From positions 14,069,001-14,133,000 of the forward strand of contig BSBM01001138.1 in the NCBI GenBank assembly GCA_027924585.1: a DNA stretch of 64,000 bases, given 5' to 3'. Position numbers and translations under genes: made by a program. The stretch comes from Larix kaempferi. Its lineage: Eukaryota; Streptophyta; Pinopsida; Pinales; Pinaceae. The notes under the pieces are model-generated. The model made no database searches, was not told the origin of the DNA, and saw nothing but the letters and a program-made list of their open reading frames with translations. How positions within the stretch are numbered: the stretch's first letter is position 1; each line of letters begins with the position of its first letter. Shown in pieces: positions 43,481-55,516 of the stretch.

Positions 43481-45960
43481 ACATATGGGTTCTTTCAACA
43501 TCCAAATTCTACCAAGTTATTTTCCTAACTTTGATAAGCTCCCCCTTAAGGTCTCTTTTGATTTTAAAAACTTGGGATGGGTTTACCCTTGCTCATTCAT
43601 ATAGACATGTGGAAAAAATATTAGTGTTTTAAAACTTTCTAAAGTATTTTCTTTGAGGTAGAATGAAAAGAGTCAGTATGACAAACTTGTTTATTTAGAT
43701 ATTTGAAGGATTAGTGATATTGTCTTGAAACAATGAATTCTCCTTTTCTTTGGTGGGTGCTTTTAGATTTGTGTGATCCAATACAAATGGATCTACATAG
43801 TTACTAATGATGAGTTTATTGACACTCTAGACTAGACAAAAAATGACAGTTACAAAAGGTCTTAGTCAATGTTGAAACTTGTTCTTATCATTGAGATCTT
43901 TTCAATGTGCTATTTTGTGCCTAAAACATAGCTCTTATTGCTATCCTAGTAATATTTGGGTGGGATCACCATAGATCGATGTCCATAAACAATTCCAACA
44001 TTCCTTCCTAAAAATGCAATTTAAATAGATTTTCCTAAGGGATAATTTTCCTACCTATGGTCCAACGTTCGTAGAAGATCCCTCTTTTGATTTCTGATCC
44101 AAATGTATCTTCAATGACTTGCAATCATCAACACAAACAAATATACAAGTAGAAAAATGCAAATATAATAATTCAATTGCAAATAAATGTTCTAAATTTT
44201 CAAGATAACAAAGAATAAGAACTTAACACATTGTAGGAGAGGAAAGAGAACTCTATAAAAAATAAACAACATAATACAAGATGGATGTCACGTGTTCTCG
44301 GTTGTGGTACTATTTTGAACTGGAAATTGAGTTCCTCCTCCTATGCCACATATACACATCTCGTACGTGCTCCAAAGGCAAGCCCAAAGAAACAAGACTA
44401 TAGTTTCTTGGCAAGATAATGAATGGAGACTGTTGGAAATGCAGATTTCCATATATGGGGTTTAATTTGTAGACCTAGGAATAGGGTTTATGGATTCAAC
44501 ATGCACAAGATTAGCATCAGGATGTTGTATTGCTCTCTCCTCCTTCCCATGCTTTCCTTTGCCTCTTTTATACTTTTGGGGAGGAATTTAGGGAATTTTA
44601 GGCAGTTATCTACGGGAAAGAGACGATTAAAGAATCGTTAAATTGTTTTCACATTTCCCAAGATTTATTATTTTTTTACCTTCAAAATAGGTCATACATG
44701 GGTTGTACACAGGAAGGGCGCATATACGCTTGCTAACCATAACTAGGGCATGTATATACATGAAATTAATGCTTTTTGAAGGTTTTGATTGAGAAGGGAT
44801 AGGGTAATTGAATCATAGAGGGACAAGGAATTATGCAAAATATGGATATCAACCAAAATAAGCATTTTGTAGTGATGTCGAAAAAGATGTTATAACAGAT
44901 GCCCCCTGATGTGTGAGGCCAGAAGGATAACTGATGGCCGAATACATTATAAATATTTAGAGTATGTGCATGGTGGACCTGGAAGAAGTAATCAGAAGCT
45001 AGCCATAGGTATTGAACCTACAACATAACAAGTCATAACTCTCTTCTTGAGGTAGGCATACCCATGCTCATGAGTAATAAGGAGCATGGCCTCCAAATCA
45101 AGTACACTATAGATCCATGTAATATATACAAGCAATGAACATGGCCACAAAAAATGAATACACTGTGGATCCATGCCAAAAAAGAGATCATAGCCACGAA
45201 GAAGATACACAGTGGATCTATGTCTCAAAGTCAAATGTAGATATATGGAAACAAGACTAAATAGATCAATCTTCATAAGAATCAATGCCAATATAGGGGT
45301 AAATGTAAATCCAATGCAAATCGAATCATAGCATATAGATATGATGCTATATAATGGACTCAAGGTCTTCAAACCAACTAATATGGGTATGAGTCTAAAC
45401 TATGTGAATAGATGTCTTGAATTCGAACATAGTAGGATATTGTTTGGTTACCAATCATTGATGTATACCGTTAACAATTTGATCCAATTCATCGATAATG
45501 ATAATGAGAGGCAAGGTACCTATTGCAATCTAACAAGTGTGAATATATGTGTTGACATTGAACACCTATAGACTCTAACGATTAGAGGACATTGATGTAT
45601 TCCCACTATTGATAGCAAGGAGGAATACCACTAATGACTACAAGTTCCAAGGTACTAAAATCACTCTAGATCGCTATCCTAGAATATATTTTTTGGAGTC
45701 GATGGGAAATGATCCGCTAGAAGGAGGGAAATAAGGCCATATATGATTTTAGGGCTGAATTTTCGCCCATGGGCAAATTTTAGGGGGTTTTGAAAATTTA
45801 TTGGGGATTTTTTTTATATTAAATCCATTTTTTCATTGTTAAACTTTATCCCACCCCTTATTTAACAAAAACACATTAAATGGAGGTTAGCCTAGTCTTA
45901 TTTACTAAGACAAATGGGGGAAAATGGCATTCAGCCTCTCCAAAATCGAATTGCACTCCT
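43481..45960. other. Intergenic, no gene recognised; weak repeats at 45099-45232
   Basis: Short open frames on both strands (for example 45372-44992 minus, 126 codons) show no motif, domain or coding texture. Near 45099-45232 an imperfect roughly 50-bp repeat carries ACACTGTGGATCCATG-like strings three times. Confidence 0.4.
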
Positions 45961-46140
45961 CGAAGATGGAATTCGCCCCCCGATTTCCAGGAATGATGGT
46001 TGCTGGGGGGAATTTCTCCCTTTCTGGTTCCTCGGAATCGATGGAGTTGAATTCACCCTCCAATTTCTAATAATGGTGGTCATTGGGGACAATTTCGCCC
46101 TTTTTGTTCCTCGAAATCGATGTTGGAGTTGAATTTAGAT
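45961..46140 (+). repeat. Imperfect tandem pair, about 80-bp unit
   Basis: Two copies run from GAATTCGCCCCCCG near 45969 to GGAATCGATGGAGTT and on to ATCGATGTTGGAGTT near 46130. They share TGGGG-AATTTC and CCCTTT-TGGTTCCTCG. No gene. Confidence 0.65.
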
Positions 46141-46976
46141 TGAATTTATGGTTTGAGTAGGTTTTATAGTTAGATTTGCCCCCAAAATTTGGTTTGAAGA
46201 TGGTTTTAACCCCTATAAATGTGTTATTTCTTGGGTGCAAGCATTAATTACAACTCATGATCCTTCATCCTTTGTTAACGAGTTGGAAAGTCGATTTTTT
46301 TTCTCTGGGTTTTTATCAAACATTTGAGAGACCGAGATTTCGAAAGATTTTTAGCACACAGTGCACACCAAAGGACGGGTCATGGGAGTTCTAAAAGAAC
46401 ATAACAGAGGATGGGTCATGACAGCTTTAGATTAGTGTTATACGTCTTACTGGATTTGAAGGTTATATTGTTGTGGTTGATGAAGTAGGGTTATGTTTAT
46501 GCAAACTTAATACATAGGAAGAAGGAGAGATATGGTCTTTAGTGAAATTTTTTGGCTAAGAATACAGAATGAATAACTTCTAGACAAAATTTGATATGAA
46601 TAAGAGTGGCTTCGTTTCTTTGATTCGGTAGTTAGTGTTTTGATGATCACTTGAGAGGATTGTTAAAGTTTTGAGTGGGGAAGGTAAGATGTTGGAGAGA
46701 ATATTGAACTTTTGGGGACAAACATATTTATGTAGCTTTGAGTCTTATTCGTGTTTTACGATGTATGCCTTCGAAGTTGACAGTATATGGTGGCCTTAAT
46801 TAGTATATAGAGACCTGCCACTTTAACTACGTTGTCTTGCAGACAATTTAGATATTTTCCCTGTCATTGGTCTTCTTCATTTTTGTGAAGATGTGTGTTG
46901 AAACTATTCATCAATTTCATAAACGGTCAAATTTTGTTTATTTGTTGTGTACAAGGATAAATATGGTCTTGTATAT
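46141..46976. other. Intergenic, nothing recognised
   Basis: AT-rich. GGACGGGTCATG and GGATGGGTCATG recur within 60 bases near 46373 and 46410. No coding frame supported. Confidence 0.4.
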
Positions 46977-49467
46977 CTCTCAAAACAAGGAGAGAAAATA
47001 CGCAATTACTTTCAATCATAAATAGCCATGAAATTTTATGTTGATTGTCTTAGATTCAACCTTTTTTTCCTAAAGTACAACAGATTACTTGGCTCTTACA
47101 AATAATGTAGAGGAAGTCTCTTTTTAAATCCACAATGACTTGTCAAATAAGTTTCCAGTGGATTATCCTGCATGGAATTTGGGTGAAACTATTTCCCACC
47201 TAAACATAATTCTTTCCTTTAGATCTATCATTATGTACAAACCTGAAAATGGTTACTTTGCAACCAATTCTTTGCTTGTGCTTGGTAGGTGTGTTGTCAG
47301 TGAGAGAAGGTGCTATCTTGGCAACCAACAAGTAGTAATGAGATGGCCCACAATTGGTTTGAGATTACCAATAAATCCCTTGGTAAGAGTTGTGGTGATC
47401 TTTTATAATTTCAAGCCACTTTCTTGACGGGGGTCTAAGATCTCACCTAGGCTCAATGTTAAGGTGTCTAAAATCTATAAACTTATCTATGAAGGCTATT
47501 AGACTAGATTTGAATCCAAAACCATTTGTTTTCAATGGAAAAAACCGTACATATTGACTTGGATAAAATAACATTCAACACTCATACAACTACTAGGTAC
47601 ATTTTGTCTTATGGTGACATCTTCCACTGCCCTGCAAAAAGTCCTTCTAGGCCATGACCATGCCTCTACCTATTCTATCAATGTTTGCAACTAATGGGAT
47701 ATGGATTCAACATTCATAATAAATTCTTTGAAAACCATTTGGTGGAATTGAACAACATCCATGGCCTCCTTAACCCACTATCTAAAAGACAAACTATATC
47801 TCACTTTTCCAATCCATTCTTCATCAACACCCCACATGAATCTCTTCATGTTGCAAACCAAAAAAAAAACATAGCTCCTTGGCACATCCAAATACTTATG
47901 TCACATCTACTAAGAAACCTGAACTATCTAATTCTTTCAAGACTCAGTTCGTATTCTTTACATTTTTCAAGTTAGCTACATGAAGTCTTTGTTCCAAGAA
48001 TTCCTCCTTCACCCAAAGTTCCCACTGCAACTCTACCATTATTGAACTTTGGCAATGTAATCTTCCAAGAAAATATCAAAGGAAGGTCTTCAAGAATCCA
48101 CTTCGTCTATGCAATTTGAAAACAAAAAGAATATCGTAGCAAAACCTTAGGTGCTTGGCTCCTCTAGTAAATCTTGGGAACAATTTTTGTTCATCACTTA
48201 AAAGGAGACATTTTAGTCCATGTCTTTCATGATTAGGTGTTGAATTCTGAAGTATGGAATATATTTTTCTCTCAAAACAAGGAGAGAAAATAGGCAATTA
48301 CTTTCATTCATAAATAGCCATGAAGTTTTCTTTTGATTGTCTTAGAATCAACCCTTTTTTCCTAAAGTACAACAAATTACTTGTCTCTTACAAATCATGT
48401 AGAGGAAGACTCTTTTTAAATCCACAATGAATTGTCAAATAAGTTGCCAATGGATTATCCTACATGGAATTTGTGTGCAACTAATTCGACCTAAACATAA
48501 TTTTTTCCTTTAGATGTGTCATCATGTACAAACGTGGAAACACTTACTATGAAACCAATTCTTTGCTTATGCATGGTGGGTGTGCTGTCAATGACAACAG
48601 GTGCTATTTCGGAAACCAACAAGTAGTACTGAGATGGCCCATAGTCGGTTTGATATTACCAATGAATCCCTTGGTAAGATTTATGGATGTCTTTTAGAAT
48701 TTAAATACACTTCCTTGATGAGGGTCTAATATCTCACCTAGGATTGACGTTAAGGTGTCTAAAATCTATAAACTTATCTATGAATACTATTAGATTGGAT
48801 TTGCATCCAAAACCATATTTTTATTCCATGGAAAAAACCTTACATAGTGATTTTGTCTAAAATAACATGCAACACTCTTACAACTACTAGGTACCTTTTG
48901 TCTTATGGTCACATCTTCCACTCAACTGCAAGAAGTTCTTCTAGGCCATGATCATGCCTCTTCCTATACTATCAATGTTTGCAACTAATGGGACATGGAT
49001 TCAACCTTCATATTAACTTCTTTCAAAACCATTTTGTGGCATTGGACAACATCCATGGTCTCCTTAACCCACTATCCAAAAGACACATTATATATCACTT
49101 CTCCAATCCATTCTTCATCAATACCCCACATGAATCTCTTCAAGTCACGAACCAAAAAAAAATTCATACCTCCTTGGCACAACCAAATACTTATGTCACA
49201 TCTACTAAGAAACATGAACTATCTAATTCTTTCAAGATTGAGTTCTTACTCTTTACAATTTTCAAGTTAGCTACACCAAGTCTTTGTTCCAAGAGTTCCT
49301 CCTTCACCCAAAGTTCCCACTGCAACTCTACCACTATTGATATTTGGCATTGTAATATTCCAAGAAAAGAACAAAGGAAGGTCTTCAAGAATCCATTTGG
49401 TCTATGCAATTTGAAAACATAAAGAATAGCTTAAAAAAACCTTAGGTGCTTGGATCCTCTAGTAAAT
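46977..49467. repeat. Tandem duplication of a 1.2-kb segment, two copies
   Basis: Copy 1 is about 46977-48172 and copy 2 about 48269-49467, a constant offset of 1292-1295 bases. Shared landmarks include CTCTCAAAACAAGGAGAGAA at the start, CTTGTCAAATAAG or ATTGTCAAATAAG, GGTAAGA(G/T)TT and CCTCTAGTAAAT at the end. Open frames occur on both strands in both copies (for example 47685-47975 and 48979-49422), but with different breaks. Minus-strand reading gave no family I can name. Confidence 0.85.
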
Positions 49468-50401
49468 ATTTTGGCAAGGAATGTCTTGGATGTCTTGTGG
49501 AACCTAGCTCCTCCAAGGCATCGTACTTTCCAACACTACTCCAGACATAAATTGAAAACCTTTGTTTCTTTTAAGTTATGATGAAGGTAGTGAATTGTAT
49601 TTCAAGCCAAGTGCTTCATAAGAAATGAGAGTGCATGTGATCTAGATGTCGAATGAAATTGTGAGCACTAGGGCATTCCATAAGAAAGTGATCAATGTGT
49701 CATATATAAGTGCAACATCATCCATATGAGATCAAATCAAACATCATGATAGGAAACATCCCATACCTACCATCATGAATATCCTTATGCTAGAGCGTCA
49801 TCAACAACATGAACCAACTATAGCATCAAGAAACCAAGGCATAAATGAGCTCCATCATCTTGTAACCCTTGTTGAATGTGTGATAAAAATCATATGTGAA
49901 AACCCATGACAAAATGGAGGGAAACACTCTTTAGTCTCTATATCCATCTTATTTGTATATCCTCCTCTTAGTGCGGTTAATCGGACGTGGAGTCTAAGGT
50001 TTCTCAATCCTTACCATAGTTTCATACTTACTTTTTGTATCTTGTTGTCTCTTTATAGGAGCCCTCCCGGAGCTACCACTTTGTTTCAACAACATTGTAC
50101 TCAAGAGTCCCATTGAACTACTGTTGTGGTCATGTGTTGGATATTAGTAAAATTATCTTATCTTATCTCATCTATCTTAGTTGAAAAACATAAACTCATG
50201 TTTGCATGCTTAGTTGAAAATGTTGGATTAACCCTAAATTCACTCAACCCAACTGTTGATGAAAATAAAAGAACTAAATGGATGGTTAAGAGCAATTATT
50301 ATGAGAAAGGGGACTTGAGACAAAATAGGTGCATAGTCCCAATGGAAATAACAGATTCAACTGATTTCCTAGACTAGAAACTTTAAGACATACAAGGGAA
50401 T
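49468..50401. other. Intergenic, nothing recognised
   Basis: No motif in the short frame 50126-50377. No repeat partner seen. Confidence 0.4.
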
Positions 50402-51045
50402 CAATATGCAAGCACAATATGATGATAGAGTTTCTGCATTTGATAGTTAGTAAATTATTTAATAATCTATGTATTGTAGCAAGTCAGAGTCATGTCCTCT
50501 ATGTATCCTGAATTGATCACTTTCCACTGTTTTGGATAACAATGATCCTCCAACATTGGGAGATGTCTGTACTTATAATAAGGAATCCAAAGCACCAATT
50601 GATATTTAACAAAAATCCTAGGTATTTTTGCTCTGTTTTGAAGGTTAACAACACCCAAGATGGAAAGGAAGTCTAGACCGACAGAAATAAATAAATTATA
50701 TTAATTTCCACAAATAACCCCAGTATGCAAGCACACTATGATGATAGAGTTTCTACATTTGATAGTTAGTAAATTATTTAATAATCTATGTATTGTAGCA
50801 AGTTGGATTCATGTCCTCTCTATATCCTGAATTGATCACTTTCTATTGTTGTGGATAACAGATATCCTCCAACACTGGGAGTTGTCTATACTCGTAATAA
50901 GGCATCCAAAGCACCAATTGATATTTAAAAAAAATCCTAGGTGTTTTTGCTATGTTTTGAAGGTTAATAACATCCAAGCAGGAAAGGAAGTCTAGTCTGA
51001 TAGAAAGAAAGAAATTATATTAATGTCCAAAAATAACCCATGTAG
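50402..51045. repeat. Tandem duplication, about 319-bp unit, two copies
   Basis: 50402-50720 and 50721-51045 share the start ATGCAAGCACA and end with AATAACCC, differing by scattered substitutions and short indels. No coding potential recognised. Confidence 0.9.
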
Positions 51046-51889
51046 GTCAATGGGGCTAGAAATTACATCTAGCAAAACACTAAGACACTAAAATCATTTG
51101 AACAAAGTAAACATTATAAACATGCTCAGAGGGGGTGAACAAAAATGAGTAGGCCTAAAGTGTAGGCCCAAGTACATGTACAAATTGTCCTCAAGGGATG
51201 ATGATGAAAAAAGCTGGAAACCGATATAAGAGATCAAAGATAAGCATTGTCACATGTCTATATCAATGCTTGATGTGGAAGGTAAGGGACCAACCCTGTC
51301 ATCATTCACCACTCCAATAGGACCAATATAGGATTTGATAATATCCATATGAGGACGCTCAGCCCTAAGAGAGCTAGGTTGAACAGTCCCTAGAGGAGGC
51401 AAGTTGCCTCCACTACAAACTCCCCTAACATCCAACCCTGATGAACCTACATAATTAGACAGGAATCTAGTAGTGCACCCATCTTCTTGTCCTGAAATGA
51501 TGGAAGATGGAACTGGATGCACGGGGGCTTCACTAGAAGTCAATATAATATCATGTCCATTCATATTGCGGTATTAAATATTCATGAAAACCTAAAAATT
51601 ATATTGCTTATATATTAAGGGGAAAAGGTTTTTTTTTTATTTAATGTAACAATACAAAAATATTTTGGGGTCTTTTTTATATGGGCGGGCTGACAAATAT
51701 CCGCCAAATGGAGATGGCAAGATCACGGTCGGATGAGAAATCGGGTTGAGGCAAGGCTCGGGCTTACTAGTACGCACGGAAATCTAGTCTTGAGGCATGC
51801 TTGAGGCCAGGGGTTTTGTGGTGAAGTGGGTTTCCATTCGATCATAGTCGAGAGACAGTGGTCATTGACAACCAATTGTTACCAATAGC
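51046..51889. other. Intergenic; unassigned minus-strand open frame 51250-51564
   Basis: A 104-codon minus-strand frame is Ser/Pro/Gly-rich and has no recognisable domain, no paired copy in the window and no splice context. It may be part of an old retroelement gag or noise. Confidence 0.3.
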
Positions 51890-52070
51890 ACTCAGCCAGT
51901 TGTTACCAATAGCCTTAGAAGTCTCTAAGCCTCCAGGGCCTATTATAGGCCCTCGATAGGTCTTGGGGGCTTGAATACCCAACCACTTGTGCTTATTACA
52001 AGCCTTGGGAGGTTTATTCAGCCTCTTAGAGCTTGTTACAGGCCCTGGGGGCTTGGATACCTAGCCCACA
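51890..52070. repeat. Short repeats around GGCCT and CTTGGGGGCTTG motifs
   Basis: GTTACCAATAGC is repeated (51880 and 51902). Three diverged 50-60-bp units carry a CCT(A/C)-GGGCC core and end in TTGGGGGCTTG or a variant. One core is the perfect 17-base palindrome GGGCCTATTATAGGCCC near 51938. Confidence 0.6.
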
Positions 52071-52892
52071 ATAGGCTTAGTCAGCGATTGGGGAACTGCA
52101 ACATGCAATCTAAATGTTGTGCTATGTGCATTGGCTCTAGTGACATACAAGAAGTGATCTCCTATCTCTTCATTAGACCATTATATATTGCAAATCATAA
52201 TGATATGTGGTTGAGTAATTGCATTATGGGTGAAGTAATGTGCATCCACAATATACATCGAAAGAAGCAAGGTGCATTGTAGAATGCATGTGGGTCCATA
52301 AGAGGGGTATCATATCAATATACTAGGTAGAAATATAAAGGGGTATAAAAAATGTTAATGAAAAAATTGATACATACAATATCTAGTGAAAATAGGGGTT
52401 TTTTTAAATTTGATACTTAGAATATCTAGTGAAAATAGGGTTTTTTTTTTAATTTGGAAGGCATATTGGGAGGGGGTTAAAAAAAATGATTTTGGAAGGT
52501 ATTTTCCAATATTTAGTGAAATTAAGGGTATTGTTTCATATGCCATGAACGAACATGCTATGATAGTGGTTTATTGAGTGAAGCCCCTGTGAATGGATGG
52601 TCCTCAATATTCCATAGAAGCAGATCCATGACACTCGAAATGAAGTTGGGAACTGTGGGTGCTCTAGAAGTATCATGCTAGGAATAAAACCATCTCACTA
52701 ACCTATCTTTGATTATGTGTGGAAGGGTAGCATATAAAGATCACTTAGTAGGCCCAACATCCTAGGTGTTCTGAAAGAAGGCATTGATCATCTTGGTATC
52801 CCTTGGGGTCTCCTACAAAGCTCTACATATAAAAACCCCCATTTCATTAAATTTAGACTTCCCAATGAGAATTTGGACTTACGACATGTTCC
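52071..52892. other. Intergenic, nothing recognised
   Basis: Contains a duplicated ATCTAGTGAAAATAGGG followed by a T run (near 52379 and 52420). No gene. Confidence 0.4.
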
Positions 52893-53040
52893 GGAAGTGT
52901 CAATGTTGGTTTTCCATAGTGTGATTATTGGTTTTCATAAGTGTGATTATTGGTTTCCAGAATTGCGATCATCAGTTTCCAAAAGTAAGATAATCGGTTT
53001 CCAAAAGTATGATTAATGGTTTTTAAAAGTGTCATTGTTG
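52893..53040. repeat. Minisatellite, about 24-26-bp unit, left part
   Basis: Five to six diverged units of the type GGTTTCCAAAAGTGTGATTATT. The array is interrupted at 53040 by LINE-B and continues at 60482-60535. Its last bases before the LINE form the left TSD. Confidence 0.85.
53025..53040. repeat. Target-site duplication, left copy of LINE-B
   Basis: AAAAGTGTCATTGTTG, identical to 60466-60481. The first A bases may belong to the poly(A) on the right side, so the true length is about 12-16 bp, typical of target-primed reverse transcription. Confidence 0.9.
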
Positions 53041-53164
53041 GCGGCATTTGACGTTATGAAGGCGGAAGGTTTCATGGTTTTGCAAGGATAGACTATCATA
53101 TTTAGAAGCTTTAAGGCAGGTTTGGATCTGGTTCCGGAGCCCCTGTTGTAGTAGGTTAACTAGA

Positions 53165-54472
53165 ATGGAGGCGCCGAGGGGTGGGGAGGCTCGGCCTCCA
53201 AATCCCGGAGTGGTTGACAACAAAGGAAAAGGGGTGTTGGAAGCTCCAAAAACTTTGGATGGTCAGGATAAGGCTGGACATAGTGGATTAATTAAAGAAA
53301 CTAATCTAGCTTCTGGACCGCAAAAACGAGGGAAATGCATGCCAAAATCAAGAAAGATACCAAGACTTCAGATCAAGTCTGATCAAATTAGAGAGGACAT
53401 ACAGTATATGAAAGAGCATGCTATCATTGGAAAATTCGTTGGAATTTGGCCATTTGAGAAAGCCCTGTTATGGTGGATAAATGCTACATGGAGACCCCAA
53501 GGTCACTTCGATCTCCAGCTCGGAGCTAAAGGGTTTTTCACAGTGGTATTCTTTAATGAAGCTGATCGAACCAGGATTTTTGATAATGGCCCATACTTCT
53601 TCCAATGAGCAGGCCTATATTTGAGGCCTTGGAAAGAACGTTTTAACCCAAACAAGGAGAATCTTACCATAGCGCCAGTATGGATACGCCTGTATTCCCT
53701 TCCAATGGGATACTGGAAAGAAGAGATCCTCACCGAAATTGGAAACATGCTGGGAGTATTTTTTAAAGTGTCTGAACATACAAAACAAATGAGATACACC
53801 TCGTATGCTAGAATATGTCTGTACATGGACATTTCCCAGGATCTACCAGAAGGAATTGAGATATTGTGGGATGATGAGGAGTGGTTTCAAGCCATTGACT
53901 ATGAGCAAATACCCTTCAGATGCAAACAGTGTCATGAACATGGCCATCTCTTCAGGGATTACCCCCTAAACAAAAACCCAGGAATGGTCGGTAATCAGAA
54001 TAAGAAACAAGATGATGGGTTCACCAAGGTCACCAACAAGAAAAGATCAACCAAGAGGTCAGTTGGACCTGAGGTGAATAAGAAAGCTCAAACCCACAAA
54101 AGATATGTAGTCCTGCGGGTCGAAAAGGGAGATGAAACATCTCAAGGAAACCAGACTCAAGAAAATCTGGGAGCCAAGGTAAGTCCTATATCTGATTTAG
54201 CACCGGAAGAAGCGATGGAAGAAGTTGAAAATCGGGATGAAGAAGGAGAGGAAATGACTTTCGAAGGGCTAGATCTAGAAGTCCTAGAGGCAGTGGTCTC
54301 GGTAAAGGATCCAAATCCTCTTTCGCAAAATCAAATCTCCCTGTTAGAGAAAGCCATACTCAAAACTAAGCAACCCAAAGGATTGGGAATCATGTCCTAT
54401 CCCATGAAAGAATCTGAGGGAGGAAAAAAGAAAGGAAGGAAGGATAAACGAGGAAGGCACAGGAATGTGTAG
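53165..54472 (+). pseudogene. LINE-B ORF1: RNA-binding protein with DUF4283-like domain and zinc knuckle
   Basis: A single frame of 435 codons broken only by a TGA at 53606-53608, which stands where W would be usual (TGG to TGA). Residues about 70-200 match the DUF4283 type of plant LINE ORF1 (G-K-F-V-G-I-W-P, G-F-F-T-V-V-F, the R-P-W-K-E-R-F block after the stop, and W-I-R-L-Y-S-L-P near 225). The zf-CCHC_4 knuckle near residues 255-270 (C-K-Q-C-H-E-H-G-H) ends in Tyr where the last Cys is expected (TGC to TAC). The C-terminal third is charged with acidic patches and a basic K-K-x-R end. It binds element RNA in intact relatives. Confidence 0.85.
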
Positions 54473-54563
54473 AGGATTCAACTGCTAGGCTCTTAGTTGG
54501 TTAATTCCGGCCAGTACCCGACTATCGTCGTAGCTCTTGCAACCAACCCCAAATAGTTTAATA

Positions 54564-55516
54564 ATGTGGATTACAACCTGGAATATAAGAGGCTATAAAA
54601 TCCCTCTGAAAACCCAGCTTCTGAAAAGGAAAATTGAAGTGGAGAAACCTATGATAATGTTTCTTCAAGAAACGAAATGTTCAGTGGAAGAACTTAAAGA
54701 TATCAGTAGGAAGGTGTGGCATAACTGCGAAGTTATGGCGATAGGATCCAGAGGAATGGCAAGGGGCATGGGTATTTTGTGGAACCCAAGGAAATTTGCT
54801 CTGTCAGGCTTCTTTGCCTCCTAGTATTATCTTATGGCTGCTTTTCAGGTGTTGGGGATGAAAACACACGGATTCCTCTCAAATGTGTATGGACCCTCAA
54901 CGCTTAATTTGAAACTATCTTTCTTGAATTCCTTGTAGACCCTAAAATATTAGGTGGGATCTTCTCCCTGGATCTTGGGAGGAGACTTCAACCTGATTCG
55001 CCATCTTGAAGAAAAAAAAGGTGGTATACGTCAGTTGAGTCCCATCAATGAACACTTTAAAAATACTATTGAAGCTCTGGGCCCGGTGGATATCAGAGCA
55101 ACTAATGGTACATTTACTTGGAATAATAAAAGGGCAGGGGATAGAAGCATTGCTTGTCGGCTGGACCGGTTCCTAGTTACAGAATCTATTATGATGGTAG
55201 GGGGGGACCTTACAGTGGTGATTCTCCCTTCAGCAGGTTCAGATCACTGGCCGGTCAGTCTGGAATGGTCGCGGATTGGGGAAAACCTCCGTAGGCCCTT
55301 CAGATTTGAACAGTTTTGGTTGCTCAACAAGGAGTTCCCCAAGAAACTCAAACAGTGGTGGATGGATATTCCAACTTTTGAGGGTACGTTGATGTACAAA
55401 TTCCAACAAAAGCTAAAAGTATTAAAAAGTAATATTAAGCATTGGAACTTGGAATCGTTTGGAAACATCTTCCAAGAAAAAATGCGGCTAGATATAAAAA
55501 TGAAAGAAGTTCAGTA
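54564..55516 (+). pseudogene. LINE-B ORF2: endonuclease domain
   Basis: The start ATG at 54564 gives M-W-I-T-T-W-N-I-R-G, the usual first strand of plant LINE endonucleases. Then Q-E-T-K near 54668-54680 (catalytic Glu), G-G-D-F-N-L-I near 54972-54995, T-F-T-W-N-N near 55113-55130, R-L-D-R-F-L near 55162-55180, and S-D-H-W-P near 55239-55255 (catalytic His). In-frame stops are TAG near 54822, 54936, 54951 and 55515. Active-site residues are intact. Confidence 0.88.

Noticed and set aside
44992-45372. Minus-strand 126-codon frame
   Set aside because: No domain, no homologous copy in the window, overlaps weak repeats, and has no splice or promoter context.
47140-49422. Open frames within the 1.2-kb duplicated segment as paralogous genes
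   Set aside because: The two copies differ by frameshifts within the frames and neither strand gives a recognisable protein.
51250-51564. Minus-strand 104-codon Ser/Pro-rich frame as a gene
   Set aside because: No recognisable motif, and length is within chance for this composition; kept only as unassigned.
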